From Demequina phytophila (GTDB lineage Bacteria; Actinomycetota; Actinomycetes; Actinomycetales; Demequinaceae): a stretch of 64,000 bases of DNA. How positions within the stretch are numbered: position 1 is the first letter of the stretch; each line of letters starts with the position of its first letter. Shown here in pieces: positions 8,783-16,928 of this stretch. A program made the position numbers and the translations under genes. The stretch is taken from assembly GCF_000971135.1 (NCBI RefSeq), contig NZ_BBLW01000002.1, positions 372,001 to 436,000 of the forward strand, read 5' to 3'. Below the pieces are notes generated by a model. That model made no database searches. It was not told the origin of the DNA and was given only the letters and a program-made list of their open reading frames with translations.

Positions 8783-9762
8783 GCGTGCACCCTCGCGACC
8801 TCCCGCTCGCCGACGCGCGCGCGCTGGTGCAGCGCGCGGTCGACAAGGCCGAGCAGCTCGGTCTGCGTGGGGGTATCGCGGTGGTGGGCGCCAGCGGCGC
8901 GCTCGTCACGGCCTCCCGCCTCGACCGCGGCGGCGCGGGGGGCATGGCGCGCGCACGGTCGAAGGCGTGGATCTCCGCGACCCAGCAGATCCCAAGCACC
9001 GAGCACCTGCACCGCATGACCACCCTGCCCGCGCCCATCGCCTCCGGCTTCGTCACGGTCTCTCCCGAGGCCGTGTTCCCGGGCGCGGGCGGCATGCCGA
9101 TCGTCGTCGACGGGGTGGTGGTCGCGGGGATCGCGGCCTCCGGCGCCACGGTGAGCCCGTTCCTGCCCGCCGACGTGGCCCCGGAGGTGGTCAGCGCCGA
9201 CGGTGAGCCCGCGAACCCGGAGGACCTGCTCATCGCGTACGCGCTCGGCGTGCCCTACGCGGGACAGCACGGCGACGACCGTGCGCGCTGGCGCGAGCGC
9301 TTCGGCGATCTGGTCCTGTCACCCGCGGACAGCCTCGGCATGCGAGCCGCGCCTGCTGCCGTCGTGCAGCACGAGCTCGCCTGGGCCACCGGTCTATGCG
9401 ACGCGGCCATCGCCGCGGCGGCCGCGCGAGGCGTGCGCGTCTCGGTCGCGGTCGCCGATCCCGGCGGCGACACGATCCGCGAGGACCGGATGGACGATGC
9501 GGTGGCTGGGGGCGTCGACGTCGCGCGGGCGACCGCGGCGGCTGCGGCGCGGTTCGGGATGCCCTCCGCGGACCTGGTGCCGGCATTCGGGGTTGCCGCC
9601 CCGTTACTCGATTCGCTCGCGCCCCCGACCATCCTCGCGGCTCCCGGCGCCGTCCCGCTGGTCGTGGACGGACGCGTGATCGGCGGCCTCGGGGTGGGCG
9701 GAGCCGATCCCGGTCTCTGCGCGGAGATCGCCGCGCAGGCTGCCGGAGAGGCCGCGCGATGA
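8779..9762 (+). CDS. Double-domain GlcG/HbpS-family protein
   Basis: A 327-residue protein that appears to hold two copies of the GlcG/HbpS (DUF336) fold. The first copy spans roughly residues 10-150, with IAVVGASGALVTASRLD, SKAWISATQQ and FPGAGGMPIVVDGVVVAGI. The second spans roughly 205-327, with VSVAVADPGGDTIREDRMD, ARATAAAAARFGM and LAAPGAVPLVVDGRVIGGLG. Single-domain members are usually ~140 residues. The family includes haem-binding HbpS and proteins of catabolic operons whose chemistry is uncertain. The ATG start overlaps the SDR stop and its own stop overlaps the next ATG, so the three genes are tightly coupled. Confidence 0.72.
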   Translation: MSVHPRDLPLADARALVQRAVDKAEQLGLRGGIAVVGASGALVTASRLDRGGAGGMARARSKAWISATQQIPSTEHLHRMTTLPAPIASGFVTVSPEAVFPGAGGMPIVVDGVVVAGIAASGATVSPFLPADVAPEVVSADGEPANPEDLLIAYALGVPYAGQHGDDRARWRERFGDLVLSPADSLGMRAAPAAVVQHELAWATGLCDAAIAAAAARGVRVSVAVADPGGDTIREDRMDDAVAGGVDVARATAAAAARFGMPSADLVPAFGVAAPLLDSLAPPTILAAPGAVPLVVDGRVIGGLGVGGADPGLCAEIAAQAAGEAAR

Positions 9763-10703
9763 GCGGCGAGGTGCGCGTCGCCGTGCTCGGCTGCGGTGCG
9801 ATCGGCAGCCTGTACGCGGCCCATCTCGCGCGCGTGCCGGGAGTCGAGGTGTGGGCCGTCGACCCGTGGGCGGAGCACGTGGCGGCGATCGAGCGCGGCG
9901 GGCTGCGCGTCACGGGGCACGCCGACTTCCTTGCGCCGGTGCGCGCGATCACCGACGCCGCCGCGCTGCCCGACTGCGAGCTCGCGATCGTCGCGACCAA
10001 GGCGGGTCATACGCGCGCCGCCGTCGCGGCCGCCGCGCACGCGCTCCGAGGAGCCGCGGTTGCGAGCCTGCAGAACGGCCTCGGCAACGAGGAGGAGATC
10101 GCGGCGGTGGTCCCGCGGGTCATCCGCGGCAGCATCGTCACCGCCGGCGCCGTCACCGCGCCGGGCACCGTCCGCTACGACGCTCCCGGCGACTCCTGGC
10201 TGGGGCCGTTCGAGCCGAGCCCCGCATCGTCCCCCGACATCGCCCGCCTGGCGAGCCTGCTGACCGCAGGCGGCCTCCCCACGTTCGCGATGGACGATGC
10301 CCGCGGCCCCCAGTGGACCAAGGTGGTGTTCAACGCCGCGACCAGCGCGATCGCGGCCCTCACCGGGCTGACGATCGGCCAGGTCTGCACGCACCCGGAG
10401 CTGCGTCGACAGGTCGACGCGCTGATCGCCGAGGCGCTCGCCGTCTGCGCGGCATCGGGGATCTCGCTGCTCCGCGCGCCGGACGAGGCGGTCGAGGAGG
10501 CGGTCGCCGAGGCCTACTGGCACCGCCCGTCGATGCTGCAGGACGTCGCGGCGCGCCGGCCCACCGAGGTCGATGCGCTCAACGGCGGGATCGCGGCCGA
10601 GGGCGAGCGGCTCGGCGTGGCGACGCCGCTGCACGATGCGATGGTCGCGCTGGTGCACGGCCTGGAGTCCGGTTGGACGACCCCCGCGGATGCGGGTCAC
10701 TGA
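9759..10703 (+). CDS. Ketopantoate reductase (PanE/ApbA) family oxidoreductase
   Basis: A 314-residue protein with the N-terminal dinucleotide motif LGCGAIGS (residues 10-17) and the family's C-terminal helical domain (WTKVVFNAATSAIAALTGLTIG, then RPTEVDALNGGIAAEGERLGV). The family reduces ketopantoate to pantoate, but many paralogues in catabolic operons act on other 2-keto or 3-keto acids. Because it sits between a GlcG-like protein and a flavodoxin-like protein under the island's operator, a catabolic role is more likely than pantothenate synthesis; the panB of this window lies 33 kb away. ATG start inside an ATGA overlap. Confidence 0.78.
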   Translation: MSGEVRVAVLGCGAIGSLYAAHLARVPGVEVWAVDPWAEHVAAIERGGLRVTGHADFLAPVRAITDAAALPDCELAIVATKAGHTRAAVAAAAHALRGAAVASLQNGLGNEEEIAAVVPRVIRGSIVTAGAVTAPGTVRYDAPGDSWLGPFEPSPASSPDIARLASLLTAGGLPTFAMDDARGPQWTKVVFNAATSAIAALTGLTIGQVCTHPELRRQVDALIAEALAVCAASGISLLRAPDEAVEEAVAEAYWHRPSMLQDVAARRPTEVDALNGGIAAEGERLGVATPLHDAMVALVHGLESGWTTPADAGH

Positions 10704-10715
10704 CGGAGGCGAGAG

Positions 10716-11624
10716 ATGGGCAAGAAGGTGCTGGGGCTGTCCTGTGGGAACCCGGGCGGCAGCGTCGAGATCCTGACGGTCGAGGCCCTGCGCGCCGCCG
10801 AGGCGGCGGGGGCCGAGGTCGAGCTCGTGCGCCTCGACGACCTGCGGCTGGACCCGGGCGACGGCGGCGACGCGTGGTGGTTCTGGGAGCGGCTCATCGA
10901 CTGCGACGCGTGGATCATCGCCGCGCCGATCATCAGCAGGACGGTGCCTGGGCGCCTCAAGGTGCTCGGCGACCGGCTGCTCGGGCCGAACGCCGACGCC
11001 GCGATCATCGAGGGCCTGCTCGAGGCACGGCGCAGCGGCGAGGACCCCGCGGTGCCGTTCCGCGTCGACGAGCGCGTGCTCCGTCCCCGGGTCGCGGGCT
11101 TCATCGCGTGCGGCGGCGCGCTCACGACGCAGTGGAAGACGCTGGCATTGCCGGTCATGCACACGCTCACGTTCTCGATGAGCACCGCCGTGGTCGACCA
11201 GATGGTGGTGGAGGGCGCGGGCACACCGCGTTCGGTGCTGCTCGATCCCGACGCGATCGCGCGCGCGGAAGCGCTCGGGGCGAACGTCGCGAGCCAGCTG
11301 GGCCGCGGTCTCGACGACGCGGAGTACCTGGGACCTCCCGGGGCGTGCCCGATGTGCCATCTGGACGTGGTGGTGCTGCGCGGCGCGGACGTCGAGTGTG
11401 CGACGTGCGGCGCGCGCGGCCGGCTCGCAGGTGAGGGCGGCACGCTCGAGTGGACCGACCTCTCCGTGTCCGTGATCTCGATGGAGGAGCGCCACGCGCA
11501 CTACCGCGAGATCGTCGACACGGCGCGTGCGCACGCGGATCAGGCGGCTGCCCTCGCGCAGCGCGCCGCGGCCTATGAAGACTTCCCCCTCACGAGGCCG
11601 GGGGAGGCGGCGCAGGCACCGTAA
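10716..11624 (+). CDS. Flavodoxin-like NAD(P)H:FMN reductase with C-terminal zinc ribbon
   Basis: A 302-residue protein. Residues 1-200 resemble the NADPH-dependent FMN reductase/flavodoxin fold: VLGLSCGNPGGS is the phosphate-binding start, and AWIIAAPIISRTVPGRLKVLGDR is the FMN-contact loop. Residues 205-240 form a probable zinc ribbon with two CxxC pairs (C211/C214 and C228/C231). A short helical tail follows. Such reductases can supply reduced flavin to monooxygenases, but here the partner is unknown. A GGAGG-like site lies upstream of the ATG, 12 bases after the PanE-like stop. It is the last gene of this operon. Confidence 0.65.
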   Translation: MGKKVLGLSCGNPGGSVEILTVEALRAAEAAGAEVELVRLDDLRLDPGDGGDAWWFWERLIDCDAWIIAAPIISRTVPGRLKVLGDRLLGPNADAAIIEGLLEARRSGEDPAVPFRVDERVLRPRVAGFIACGGALTTQWKTLALPVMHTLTFSMSTAVVDQMVVEGAGTPRSVLLDPDAIARAEALGANVASQLGRGLDDAEYLGPPGACPMCHLDVVVLRGADVECATCGARGRLAGEGGTLEWTDLSVSVISMEERHAHYREIVDTARAHADQAAALAQRAAAYEDFPLTRPGEAAQAP

Positions 11625-11647
11625 GGTCACATCTTCGTCACGGCGGC

Positions 11648-11723
11648 GCGGATTGTAGACAATCCGCAGGCGCGCCTCTAGCATGATGATCACCGGCGAA
11701 AGTCGTTTTCATGATGTGAAAAC
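11648..11723 (+). promoter_or_regulatory. ABC-importer promoter: GntR-like palindrome plus shared island operator
   Basis: A perfect inverted repeat (GCGGATTGT, AG, ACAATCCGC; 11648-11667) overlaps a -35 TAGACA (11656-11661). A -10 TAGCAT follows at 11679-11684, 17 bases on. The island operator variant CGAAAG, TCG, TTTTCA and its third half-site GATGTGA occupy 11697-11719. The TTGT-AG-ACAA core is a style bound by GntR/FadR-type regulators, so this promoter may take two inputs. Confidence 0.65.
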
Positions 11724-11765
11724 CAGTAGGACACACCCCGATCGCGGACATCAAAGGAGATCCCC

Positions 11766-12788
11766 GTGAGCACCATTCGCCTTCACCCCATGCGCACCTC
11801 GCTGGCCGTCGGAGCCGCCACCGCGCTGCTCGCGCTCAGCGCGTGCTCGTCGACCGGTGGCGAGACCACCACGTCGGAGTCGCCCGCCTCGAGCGCAACG
11901 GCCTCCGCCTCCGCGGCTCCCGCCTCGGACCTGCCCAAGACCCTGGTGTTCGCGCCGCTCGCGCTGTCCATCCCTGCGATGCAGGGACTGTCCGAGGGCG
12001 TGACGGGCTACGGCGGAAGCCAGGGCTGGGAGGTGATCGTCCAAGACCCGAAGCTCGACCCCGCCACTCAGGTGCAGCAGGTCACCGAGGTCCTCGAGTC
12101 GGGCCGTGCGGGCGCGCTGTGGATCATCGCGATCGCCCCGGCGTCGATGACCGACGTGCTCCACGCCGCGCAGGAGAAGGGCGTCCCGGTGCTGATCAAC
12201 GGCGTGCCTGCGGACTACGGCTTCGACGGGCCGCAGGCCGGCATCACCTTCGACACGATCGACTACGAGGCGGGCGGCACCGCGCTCGGGGAGCAGACCG
12301 GCATGTGCATCAACGAGAAGCTCGGCGGCGAGGGCACGGTCATCTACGGAGCGTCTCCCGCGGGCACCGCGGGCAAGGAGGAGTCCGACGCCGCGTTCCT
12401 GGCGGCCCTCGAGGCGACCGCGCCCGGCGTCGAGGTGGTCCAGACCTGGGACATCACGGACCGTGCGGCCTCGCAGACCGATGTCGGCTCGATCCTCCAG
12501 GCGCACCCTGACGTCGACGTGGTCGCGGCCGCCAACGACGAGGGCGTGCTCGGCGCCATCGGCGCGTTCAAGGCGGCGGGCAAGGAGCTCACGTGCGCCA
12601 CGGACTTCGGTGGCAACGACGAGGTGCTCGCGCTGGTCGAGGACGGCACCATGTTCGCGACCGTCGCTCTGCAGTTCGAGCAGGACATGATCCAGTCCTT
12701 CGACACGCTCGCGGAGATGCAGATGGACCCGACCGCGGTCGGTCCCGAGCTCACCGTGCCGCTCGAGGTCACCAGCTCGGCCTCCTGA
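11766..12788 (+). CDS. Sugar-type ABC importer, substrate-binding lipoprotein (RbsB-like)
   Basis: A 340-residue exported lipoprotein starting at GTG with an AGGAG site upstream. The signal peptide ends in the lipobox LSAC (C27), followed by a Ser/Thr/Ala-rich linker. The rest is a type 1 periplasmic binding fold (KTLVFAPLALSIPAMQGLSEGV, then AGALWIIAIAPASMTDVL and a C-terminal DVDVVAAANDEGVLGAIGAF). These proteins bind small sugars, polyols or related compounds outside the cell. It is the first gene of a binding protein-permease-ATPase operon under the island's operator. The ligand cannot be read from the sequence. Confidence 0.88.
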   Translation: MSTIRLHPMRTSLAVGAATALLALSACSSTGGETTTSESPASSATASASAAPASDLPKTLVFAPLALSIPAMQGLSEGVTGYGGSQGWEVIVQDPKLDPATQVQQVTEVLESGRAGALWIIAIAPASMTDVLHAAQEKGVPVLINGVPADYGFDGPQAGITFDTIDYEAGGTALGEQTGMCINEKLGGEGTVIYGASPAGTAGKEESDAAFLAALEATAPGVEVVQTWDITDRAASQTDVGSILQAHPDVDVVAAANDEGVLGAIGAFKAAGKELTCATDFGGNDEVLALVEDGTMFATVALQFEQDMIQSFDTLAEMQMDPTAVGPELTVPLEVTSSAS

Positions 12789-12807
12789 TCGGCACCTGGC
12801 GAAAGAA

Positions 12808-13914
12808 ATGACGATGACCAGTCCCGCTCAGGCGGGCGGCGCGGCGACTCCCGGGACCCCGGGAGCCGCCGCATCGTCCACCCCGCCCACCACTCCCGGC
12901 CCGGCCGTCGCGCCCGCGAAGGACAGCGCCGGCGTGCGCGGGCTCATCTTCCTGCGCGACCGCGGCATCTTCGTGCTGTGGGTCCTCCTCATCGCGGTGT
13001 TCGCGGTGTGGGCCAACCCCTACTTCGCGACGCTCAACAACGCGATCCTCATCGCCAACGCCGCGGCGATCAGCGCGATCTTCGCGGCGGGCGTCGCCGT
13101 CGGGATCATCTGCGGAGCGCTCGACCTGTCGATCCCCGGCGTCGCCGCGCTGTCGAGCTGCGTCGCCGGCTGGATGATCACCAACGGCCTGCCGGTGTGG
13201 CTGGCCCTGGTGGTGGGCATCGTGCTCGGCGCCCTCGTCGGGCTCGTGAACGGGCTGATCTCGCTGCGCGGCTTCAACCCCATCATCGTGACCATCGCGA
13301 TGCTGTCGATCACGTCGGCCGCGGCGGCGATCGTCGCCGGCGGGTACACCTTCCCGGGGCTCACCCAGCTCGACTTCATGGGCACGCAGCGCTACCTCGG
13401 GATCCCCGCGCCCGTGTGGATCACCGCCGGGGTGTTCCTGGTGGGAACCGTGTTCCTCACCAAGACCCGCGACGGCATCCGGCTCATGGCGGTCGGCGGC
13501 AGCGCCGAGGCCGTGCGCCGTTCGGGGATCCACAGCGACCGCTACAAGGTGTTCGCGTTCGTGATCTCGAGCACCTGCGCGGGGCTCGGCGGCCTCGTGA
13601 CCACCGCGACCGTCACCGAGGCCAATCCCAGCGCCAGCCCGGGCCTCATCTTCACCGCGCTCACGGCCGTCGCGCTGGCGGGCGTGTCCCTGGTGGGAGG
13701 CCGCGGAAGCCTCCCACGCGTGCTCGTCGGAGCGCTGGTCCTAGCGACCATCTCCAACGGCCTCACCATCGTCGGCGTGCAGCCGTACTGGGCGACCGGC
13801 GTGACCGGTGCGCTGCTCATCGGGTCGCTCACGCTCGAGCGATGGGTGACCACGTCGGTGTCCAGGCGACTGATGGCGACCGCGCAGGCGTCCGTCCACA
13901 CGGGAACGAGGTGA
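12808..13914 (+). CDS. Sugar-type ABC importer, permease (RbsC-like)
   Basis: A 368-residue membrane protein. The first ~45 residues are a Pro/Ala/Gly-rich cytoplasmic tail, followed by about ten hydrophobic segments typical of the ribose/xylose (BPD_transp_2) permease family. The block NPIIVTIAMLSITSAAAAIV and the later VGGSAEAVRRSGIHSDRYKV coupling region are characteristic. A GAAAGAAATG context gives a modest ribosome-binding site. It lies between the binding protein and the ATPase and presumably works as a homodimer. Confidence 0.88.
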   Translation: MTMTSPAQAGGAATPGTPGAAASSTPPTTPGPAVAPAKDSAGVRGLIFLRDRGIFVLWVLLIAVFAVWANPYFATLNNAILIANAAAISAIFAAGVAVGIICGALDLSIPGVAALSSCVAGWMITNGLPVWLALVVGIVLGALVGLVNGLISLRGFNPIIVTIAMLSITSAAAAIVAGGYTFPGLTQLDFMGTQRYLGIPAPVWITAGVFLVGTVFLTKTRDGIRLMAVGGSAEAVRRSGIHSDRYKVFAFVISSTCAGLGGLVTTATVTEANPSASPGLIFTALTAVALAGVSLVGGRGSLPRVLVGALVLATISNGLTIVGVQPYWATGVTGALLIGSLTLERWVTTSVSRRLMATAQASVHTGTR

Positions 13915-13919
13915 CCCCC

Positions 13920-14711
13920 ATGAACGCCACCACCACCACCACCACGCCCGCGCTCGAGCTCACGGGCATCGACATGCACTACGGCTACGTACGCGCGCTC
14001 GACTCGATCGACTTCCACGTGGGACAGGGCGAGGTGGTCGGCCTGCTCGGCGACAACGGCGCCGGCAAGTCGACGCTGCTCAAGATCATGTCGGGCGCGC
14101 ACCGACCGTCCGCGGGCACCGTCAGGGTCCACGGCGACGAGGTCGAGCTGCACTCGCCCAGCGCCGCCACGCATGCGGGCATCCAGATGGTCTACCAGGA
14201 CCTGGCTCTGGTCGACGCGCTGGACATCGCCACGAACCTCAACATCGGGCGCGAGATCCTGCGTCCAGGCATCTTCGGGCTGCTGGGATTCGTGGATCAC
14301 AAGGCGCAGCGCAAGCGCTCGGAGGCGGAGCTCGACAAGCTCGGGGTGCGCACCGCCGCGATGACCCGGCCCGTCGAGATGCTGTCCGGCGGTCAACGCC
14401 AGGTGGTGGCGCTTGCGCGCAGCGCGACGCGAGTCTCCGGGGAGCAGAACGGCATCCTGCTGCTCGACGAGCCGACCGCCGCGCTCGGCTACGAGCAGAC
14501 CCAGGTGGTCCAGGCGCTGGTGCGACGGATGGCGGACCAGGGCATCGCGATCGTGCTGGTGACGCACAACCTGGCGCTCGCGAACGCGGTCTGCGACCGC
14601 ATGGTGGTGCTCAACCGCGGTCGCAAGGTCGCGGACGTCGTCACCGCCGAGACCGACAACGACCACCTGGTGGGGTGGATCACGGGCGCGCGGGCCTCGA
14701 TGTTCGAGTAG
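13920..14711 (+). CDS. Sugar-type ABC importer, single-domain ATPase (FrcA-like)
   Basis: A 263-residue ATPase with Walker A GDNGAGKST (44-52), signature LSGGQRQ (155-161) and Walker B ILLLDEP (179-185). Most ribose-type systems have a fused double ATPase of ~500 residues; this one has a single domain, as in fructose-type FrcA. The ATG follows the permease stop by five bases. A strong terminator ends the operon. With no transporter gene in the rhamnose cluster nearby, this importer could in principle also serve that pathway, but its operator belongs to the other regulon. Confidence 0.88.
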   Translation: MNATTTTTTPALELTGIDMHYGYVRALDSIDFHVGQGEVVGLLGDNGAGKSTLLKIMSGAHRPSAGTVRVHGDEVELHSPSAATHAGIQMVYQDLALVDALDIATNLNIGREILRPGIFGLLGFVDHKAQRKRSEAELDKLGVRTAAMTRPVEMLSGGQRQVVALARSATRVSGEQNGILLLDEPTAALGYEQTQVVQALVRRMADQGIAIVLVTHNLALANAVCDRMVVLNRGRKVADVVTAETDNDHLVGWITGARASMFE

Positions 14712-14724
14712 CGCACCGGGTGGT

Positions 14725-14758
14725 GCGGCGTCGGCGATCGAGGGGTCGCCGACGCCGC
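14725..14758. terminator. Terminator between convergent ABC operon and MBL gene
   Basis: A 13-bp perfect inverted repeat (GCGGCGTCGGCGA with TCGCCGACGCCGC, 8-base loop) lies 14 bases after the ATPase stop and 10 bases before the end of the convergent gene. It can act in both directions. Confidence 0.65.
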
Positions 14759-14768
14759 GGCGCGTCCA

Positions 14769-15392
14769 TCAGAGGTCGGTCGCCTCGCCGAGCGCGAGGC
14801 GACGCACCACGCCCGCGGGGCTGAATGCGGCGAGCATGCCCGCGTACTTCTCGGGGTCCGCGGTCTCACCCTCATGCATCGGCACGGCGACGCGCGGCGC
14901 GACCGCGTGCACGTAGTCGACCGCCTCGGCGAGCTTGAGCCAAGGGCCGTCGATGGGTACCGCGAGCACCTCCACCGGACGCCCCGGCATCGTGAACGTG
15001 TCCCCAGGGTGAAGGAAACCGTCGATCAGGTATGCGTTGGACGTGCACCCGGGGACGTCGCCGTAGACCGCCGCGTGGATGCCGCCGAGCACCTCGACCT
15101 CGACCCCTGCCACGGCGATCCGGTCTCCGGGGCGCGCGACCGTGACCTCGCCTACCCGGGCCGCCACCGACGGCTCGGAATCGGCGTCCACCACGACCGC
15201 GGCGTCCGGATGGTGCGCGAGGAGGGCCGCGAGGCCGTCGACGTCCACGTGGTCCGCGTGCTGGTGGGTGACCAGGACCGCGTCGAGGCCGCGGAGGTCC
15301 GCGTACGTCGAGAGCACGCCCGGGTCGATGAGCAGGCGAGCGCCCTGGCTCTCGACGAGGAAGCATGCGTGGCCGAGATGCGTGAGCTTCAC
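14769..15392 (-). CDS. Metallo-beta-lactamase-fold hydrolase (UlaG-like)
   Basis: A 207-residue protein with the HxHxDH metal motif THQHADHVD (H43, H45, D47, H48) and the opening MKLTHLGHACFLVES of UlaG/L-ascorbate-6-phosphate-lactonase-like hydrolases. It lacks a signal peptide. It is a single-gene unit with its own copy of the island operator upstream, so it should be expressed together with the importer and the two oxidative operons. A lactonase or esterase step on the imported compound is a reasonable guess, not shown by the sequence. Confidence 0.78.
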   Translation of the reverse strand: MKLTHLGHACFLVESQGARLLIDPGVLSTYADLRGLDAVLVTHQHADHVDVDGLAALLAHHPDAAVVVDADSEPSVAARVGEVTVARPGDRIAVAGVEVEVLGGIHAAVYGDVPGCTSNAYLIDGFLHPGDTFTMPGRPVEVLAVPIDGPWLKLAEAVDYVHAVAPRVAVPMHEGETADPEKYAGMLAAFSPAGVVRRLALGEATDL

Positions 15393-15422
15393 GGGACTCC
15401 TTCGTCACTGCGCCTCACTGAA

Positions 15423-15450
15423 TGAAAGCGACTTCCATCAGTTGATGCTA
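15423..15450 (-). promoter_or_regulatory. -10 box and island operator of the MBL gene
   Basis: On the minus strand a -10 TAGCAT (15450-15445) is followed after 7 bases by the operator half-sites TGGAAG, TCG, CTTTCA (15437-15423) and a trailing GTGA. One base deviates from the consensus. No convincing -35 is seen. This is the fourth copy of the operator and the third with an identical TAGCAT -10. Confidence 0.62.
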
Positions 15451-15542
15451 CTCAACCCCGTCCGCGGGGGCGAGGCCTGACGCGCGCCCGACCGCCGCAT
15501 CGTCCCGTGGGACCAAAGCCCCTCGCACTGCCGTCCCGCGCC

Positions 15543-15554
15543 TGAAACGATTCA
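15543..15554. promoter_or_regulatory. LacI-type rhamnose operator upstream of fucO
   Basis: TGAAACGATTCA, a palindrome with a central CG in LacI-family style, lies 64 bases before the fucO start. The identical 12-mer occurs at the aldolase promoter and, in reverse orientation, at the rhaI/regulator divide. Confidence 0.75.
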
Positions 15555-15617
15555 AGGCGTGGGCGCGTGTCACCAGCGGCGAGACGTCGCGCGCGGGCCC
15601 GGACTGGGAGGTGCAAC

Positions 15618-16784
15618 GTGGCACATCGGATGATCTGGAACCAGACGGCGTACTTCGGCGCCGGCTCCATCGAGGTGATCCCCGGCGAGCTCGAGGCGCG
15701 CGGCTTCACCAGGGCCTTCGTGGTCTCGGACCGCGTGCTGATCGAGACCGGGGTGACGGCGAAGGTGACCGCGCTGCTCGACGCGGCGGGATTCCCGTAC
15801 GAGGTCTACAGCGACGTGCTGCCCAACCCGCCGATCGCCAACGTCCAGGCGGGCGTCGAGGCGTTCAGGGCCGCGGGGGCCGACGTGCTCATCGCCGTGG
15901 GCGGCGGTTCGCCGCAGGACACCTGCAAGGCGATCGGCATCATCGTCGCGAACCCGGAGTTCGCGGACGTGCGCTCGCTCGAGGGCGTGGCGCCCACGAA
16001 GAACCCGTCGGTCCCGATCATCGCGGTGCCCACCACCGCGGGCACGGCGTCGGAGACCACCATCAACTACGTCATCACCGACGTCGAGCGGAACCGCAAG
16101 TTCGTCTGCGTGGATCCGCATGACATCCCGATCCTCGCCGTCGTGGACGCGGACATGATGGCGACCGCGCCGCGCGCGCTCAAGGTCGCGACCGGTCTCG
16201 ATGCGCTCACCCACGCGATCGAGGGCTACACCACCAAGGGCGCGTGGGAGCTGTCCGACCTGTTCCACCTCAAGGCCATCCAGGTGATCGCGGCGTCGCT
16301 GCGCGCGGCCGCCGACGGCGACGGCGAGGCGATGGAGCGCATGGCTCTCGCGCAGTACATCGCCGGTATGGGCTACTCGAACGTGGGCCTGGGCATCGTG
16401 CATGCGATGGCGCACCCGCTGGGCGCGTTCTACTCGGCTCCCCACGGCGTGGCGAACGGCATCCTGCTCGCGCCCGTGATGGCGTTCAACGCTCCGCAGA
16501 CGGGGGAGAAGTACCGCGACATCGCCTCCGCGTTCGGCGTCGAGGACGCCTACGCGATTCCGCTCGACGAGGCGCGCGAGGCCGCGGTGGCGGCGGTGGC
16601 GGCGCTCACCCGCGACCTCGGCAACCCGCTCAGCATCGATGAGATCGGCGCGAAGGCTGAGGACATCCCGGCGCTCGCGCAGGCCGCCTTCGACGACGTC
16701 TGCGCCGGCGGCAACCCGCGCGACACTACCGTCGCGCAGTTCGAGACTCTGTACCGCTCGCTGCTGGGCGTGACGGTCGGGTAG
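15618..16784 (+). CDS. fucO: Lactaldehyde reductase / 1,2-propanediol oxidoreductase
   Basis: A 388-residue iron-dependent alcohol dehydrogenase. The GTG start is preceded by GGGAGG and gives the typical beginning VAHRMIWNQTAYFG. The protein follows E. coli FucO closely from memory: GGGSPQDTCKAIG, PTTAGTASETTINYVITD and GNPRDTTVAQ. Metal ligands are D195, H199, H262 and H276. It reduces the L-lactaldehyde released by rhamnulose-1-phosphate cleavage to 1,2-propanediol, regenerating NAD+ when oxygen is short. It is separated from the main rhamnose operon but shares its operator, and its transcript ends at a strong hairpin. Confidence 0.9.
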   Translation: MAHRMIWNQTAYFGAGSIEVIPGELEARGFTRAFVVSDRVLIETGVTAKVTALLDAAGFPYEVYSDVLPNPPIANVQAGVEAFRAAGADVLIAVGGGSPQDTCKAIGIIVANPEFADVRSLEGVAPTKNPSVPIIAVPTTAGTASETTINYVITDVERNRKFVCVDPHDIPILAVVDADMMATAPRALKVATGLDALTHAIEGYTTKGAWELSDLFHLKAIQVIAASLRAAADGDGEAMERMALAQYIAGMGYSNVGLGIVHAMAHPLGAFYSAPHGVANGILLAPVMAFNAPQTGEKYRDIASAFGVEDAYAIPLDEAREAAVAAVAALTRDLGNPLSIDEIGAKAEDIPALAQAAFDDVCAGGNPRDTTVAQFETLYRSLLGVTVG

Positions 16785-16831
16785 CGCGCCTCGCGTCGCG
16801 CGTGGAGCGCGGCGTCGCGGGATGATGCGCG

Positions 16832-16862
16832 GGAGCCCCGGGTCTGGACGGCCCGGGGCTCC
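16832..16862 (+). terminator. fucO terminator
   Basis: An 11-bp perfect inverted repeat (GGAGCCCCGGG with CCCGGGGCTCC, 9-base loop) lies 47 bases after the fucO stop. Confidence 0.7.
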
Positions 16863-16928
16863 TGTGCGTCCGGAGTGGGCGGGGGAGTGCCACGGTGTTG
16901 CGGGGGCGATGCGCCCCCGTGACGCGCT

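Noticed and set aside
9255-11693. Very long open frame antisense to the SDR/GlcG/PanE/flavodoxin operon, and a similar one antisense to glnE (47595-50315).
   Set aside because: The high G+C content leaves many antisense frames open; the predicted proteins are Arg/Ala/Gly/His-rich with no family signature, while the opposite strand has clear motifs and coupled genes.
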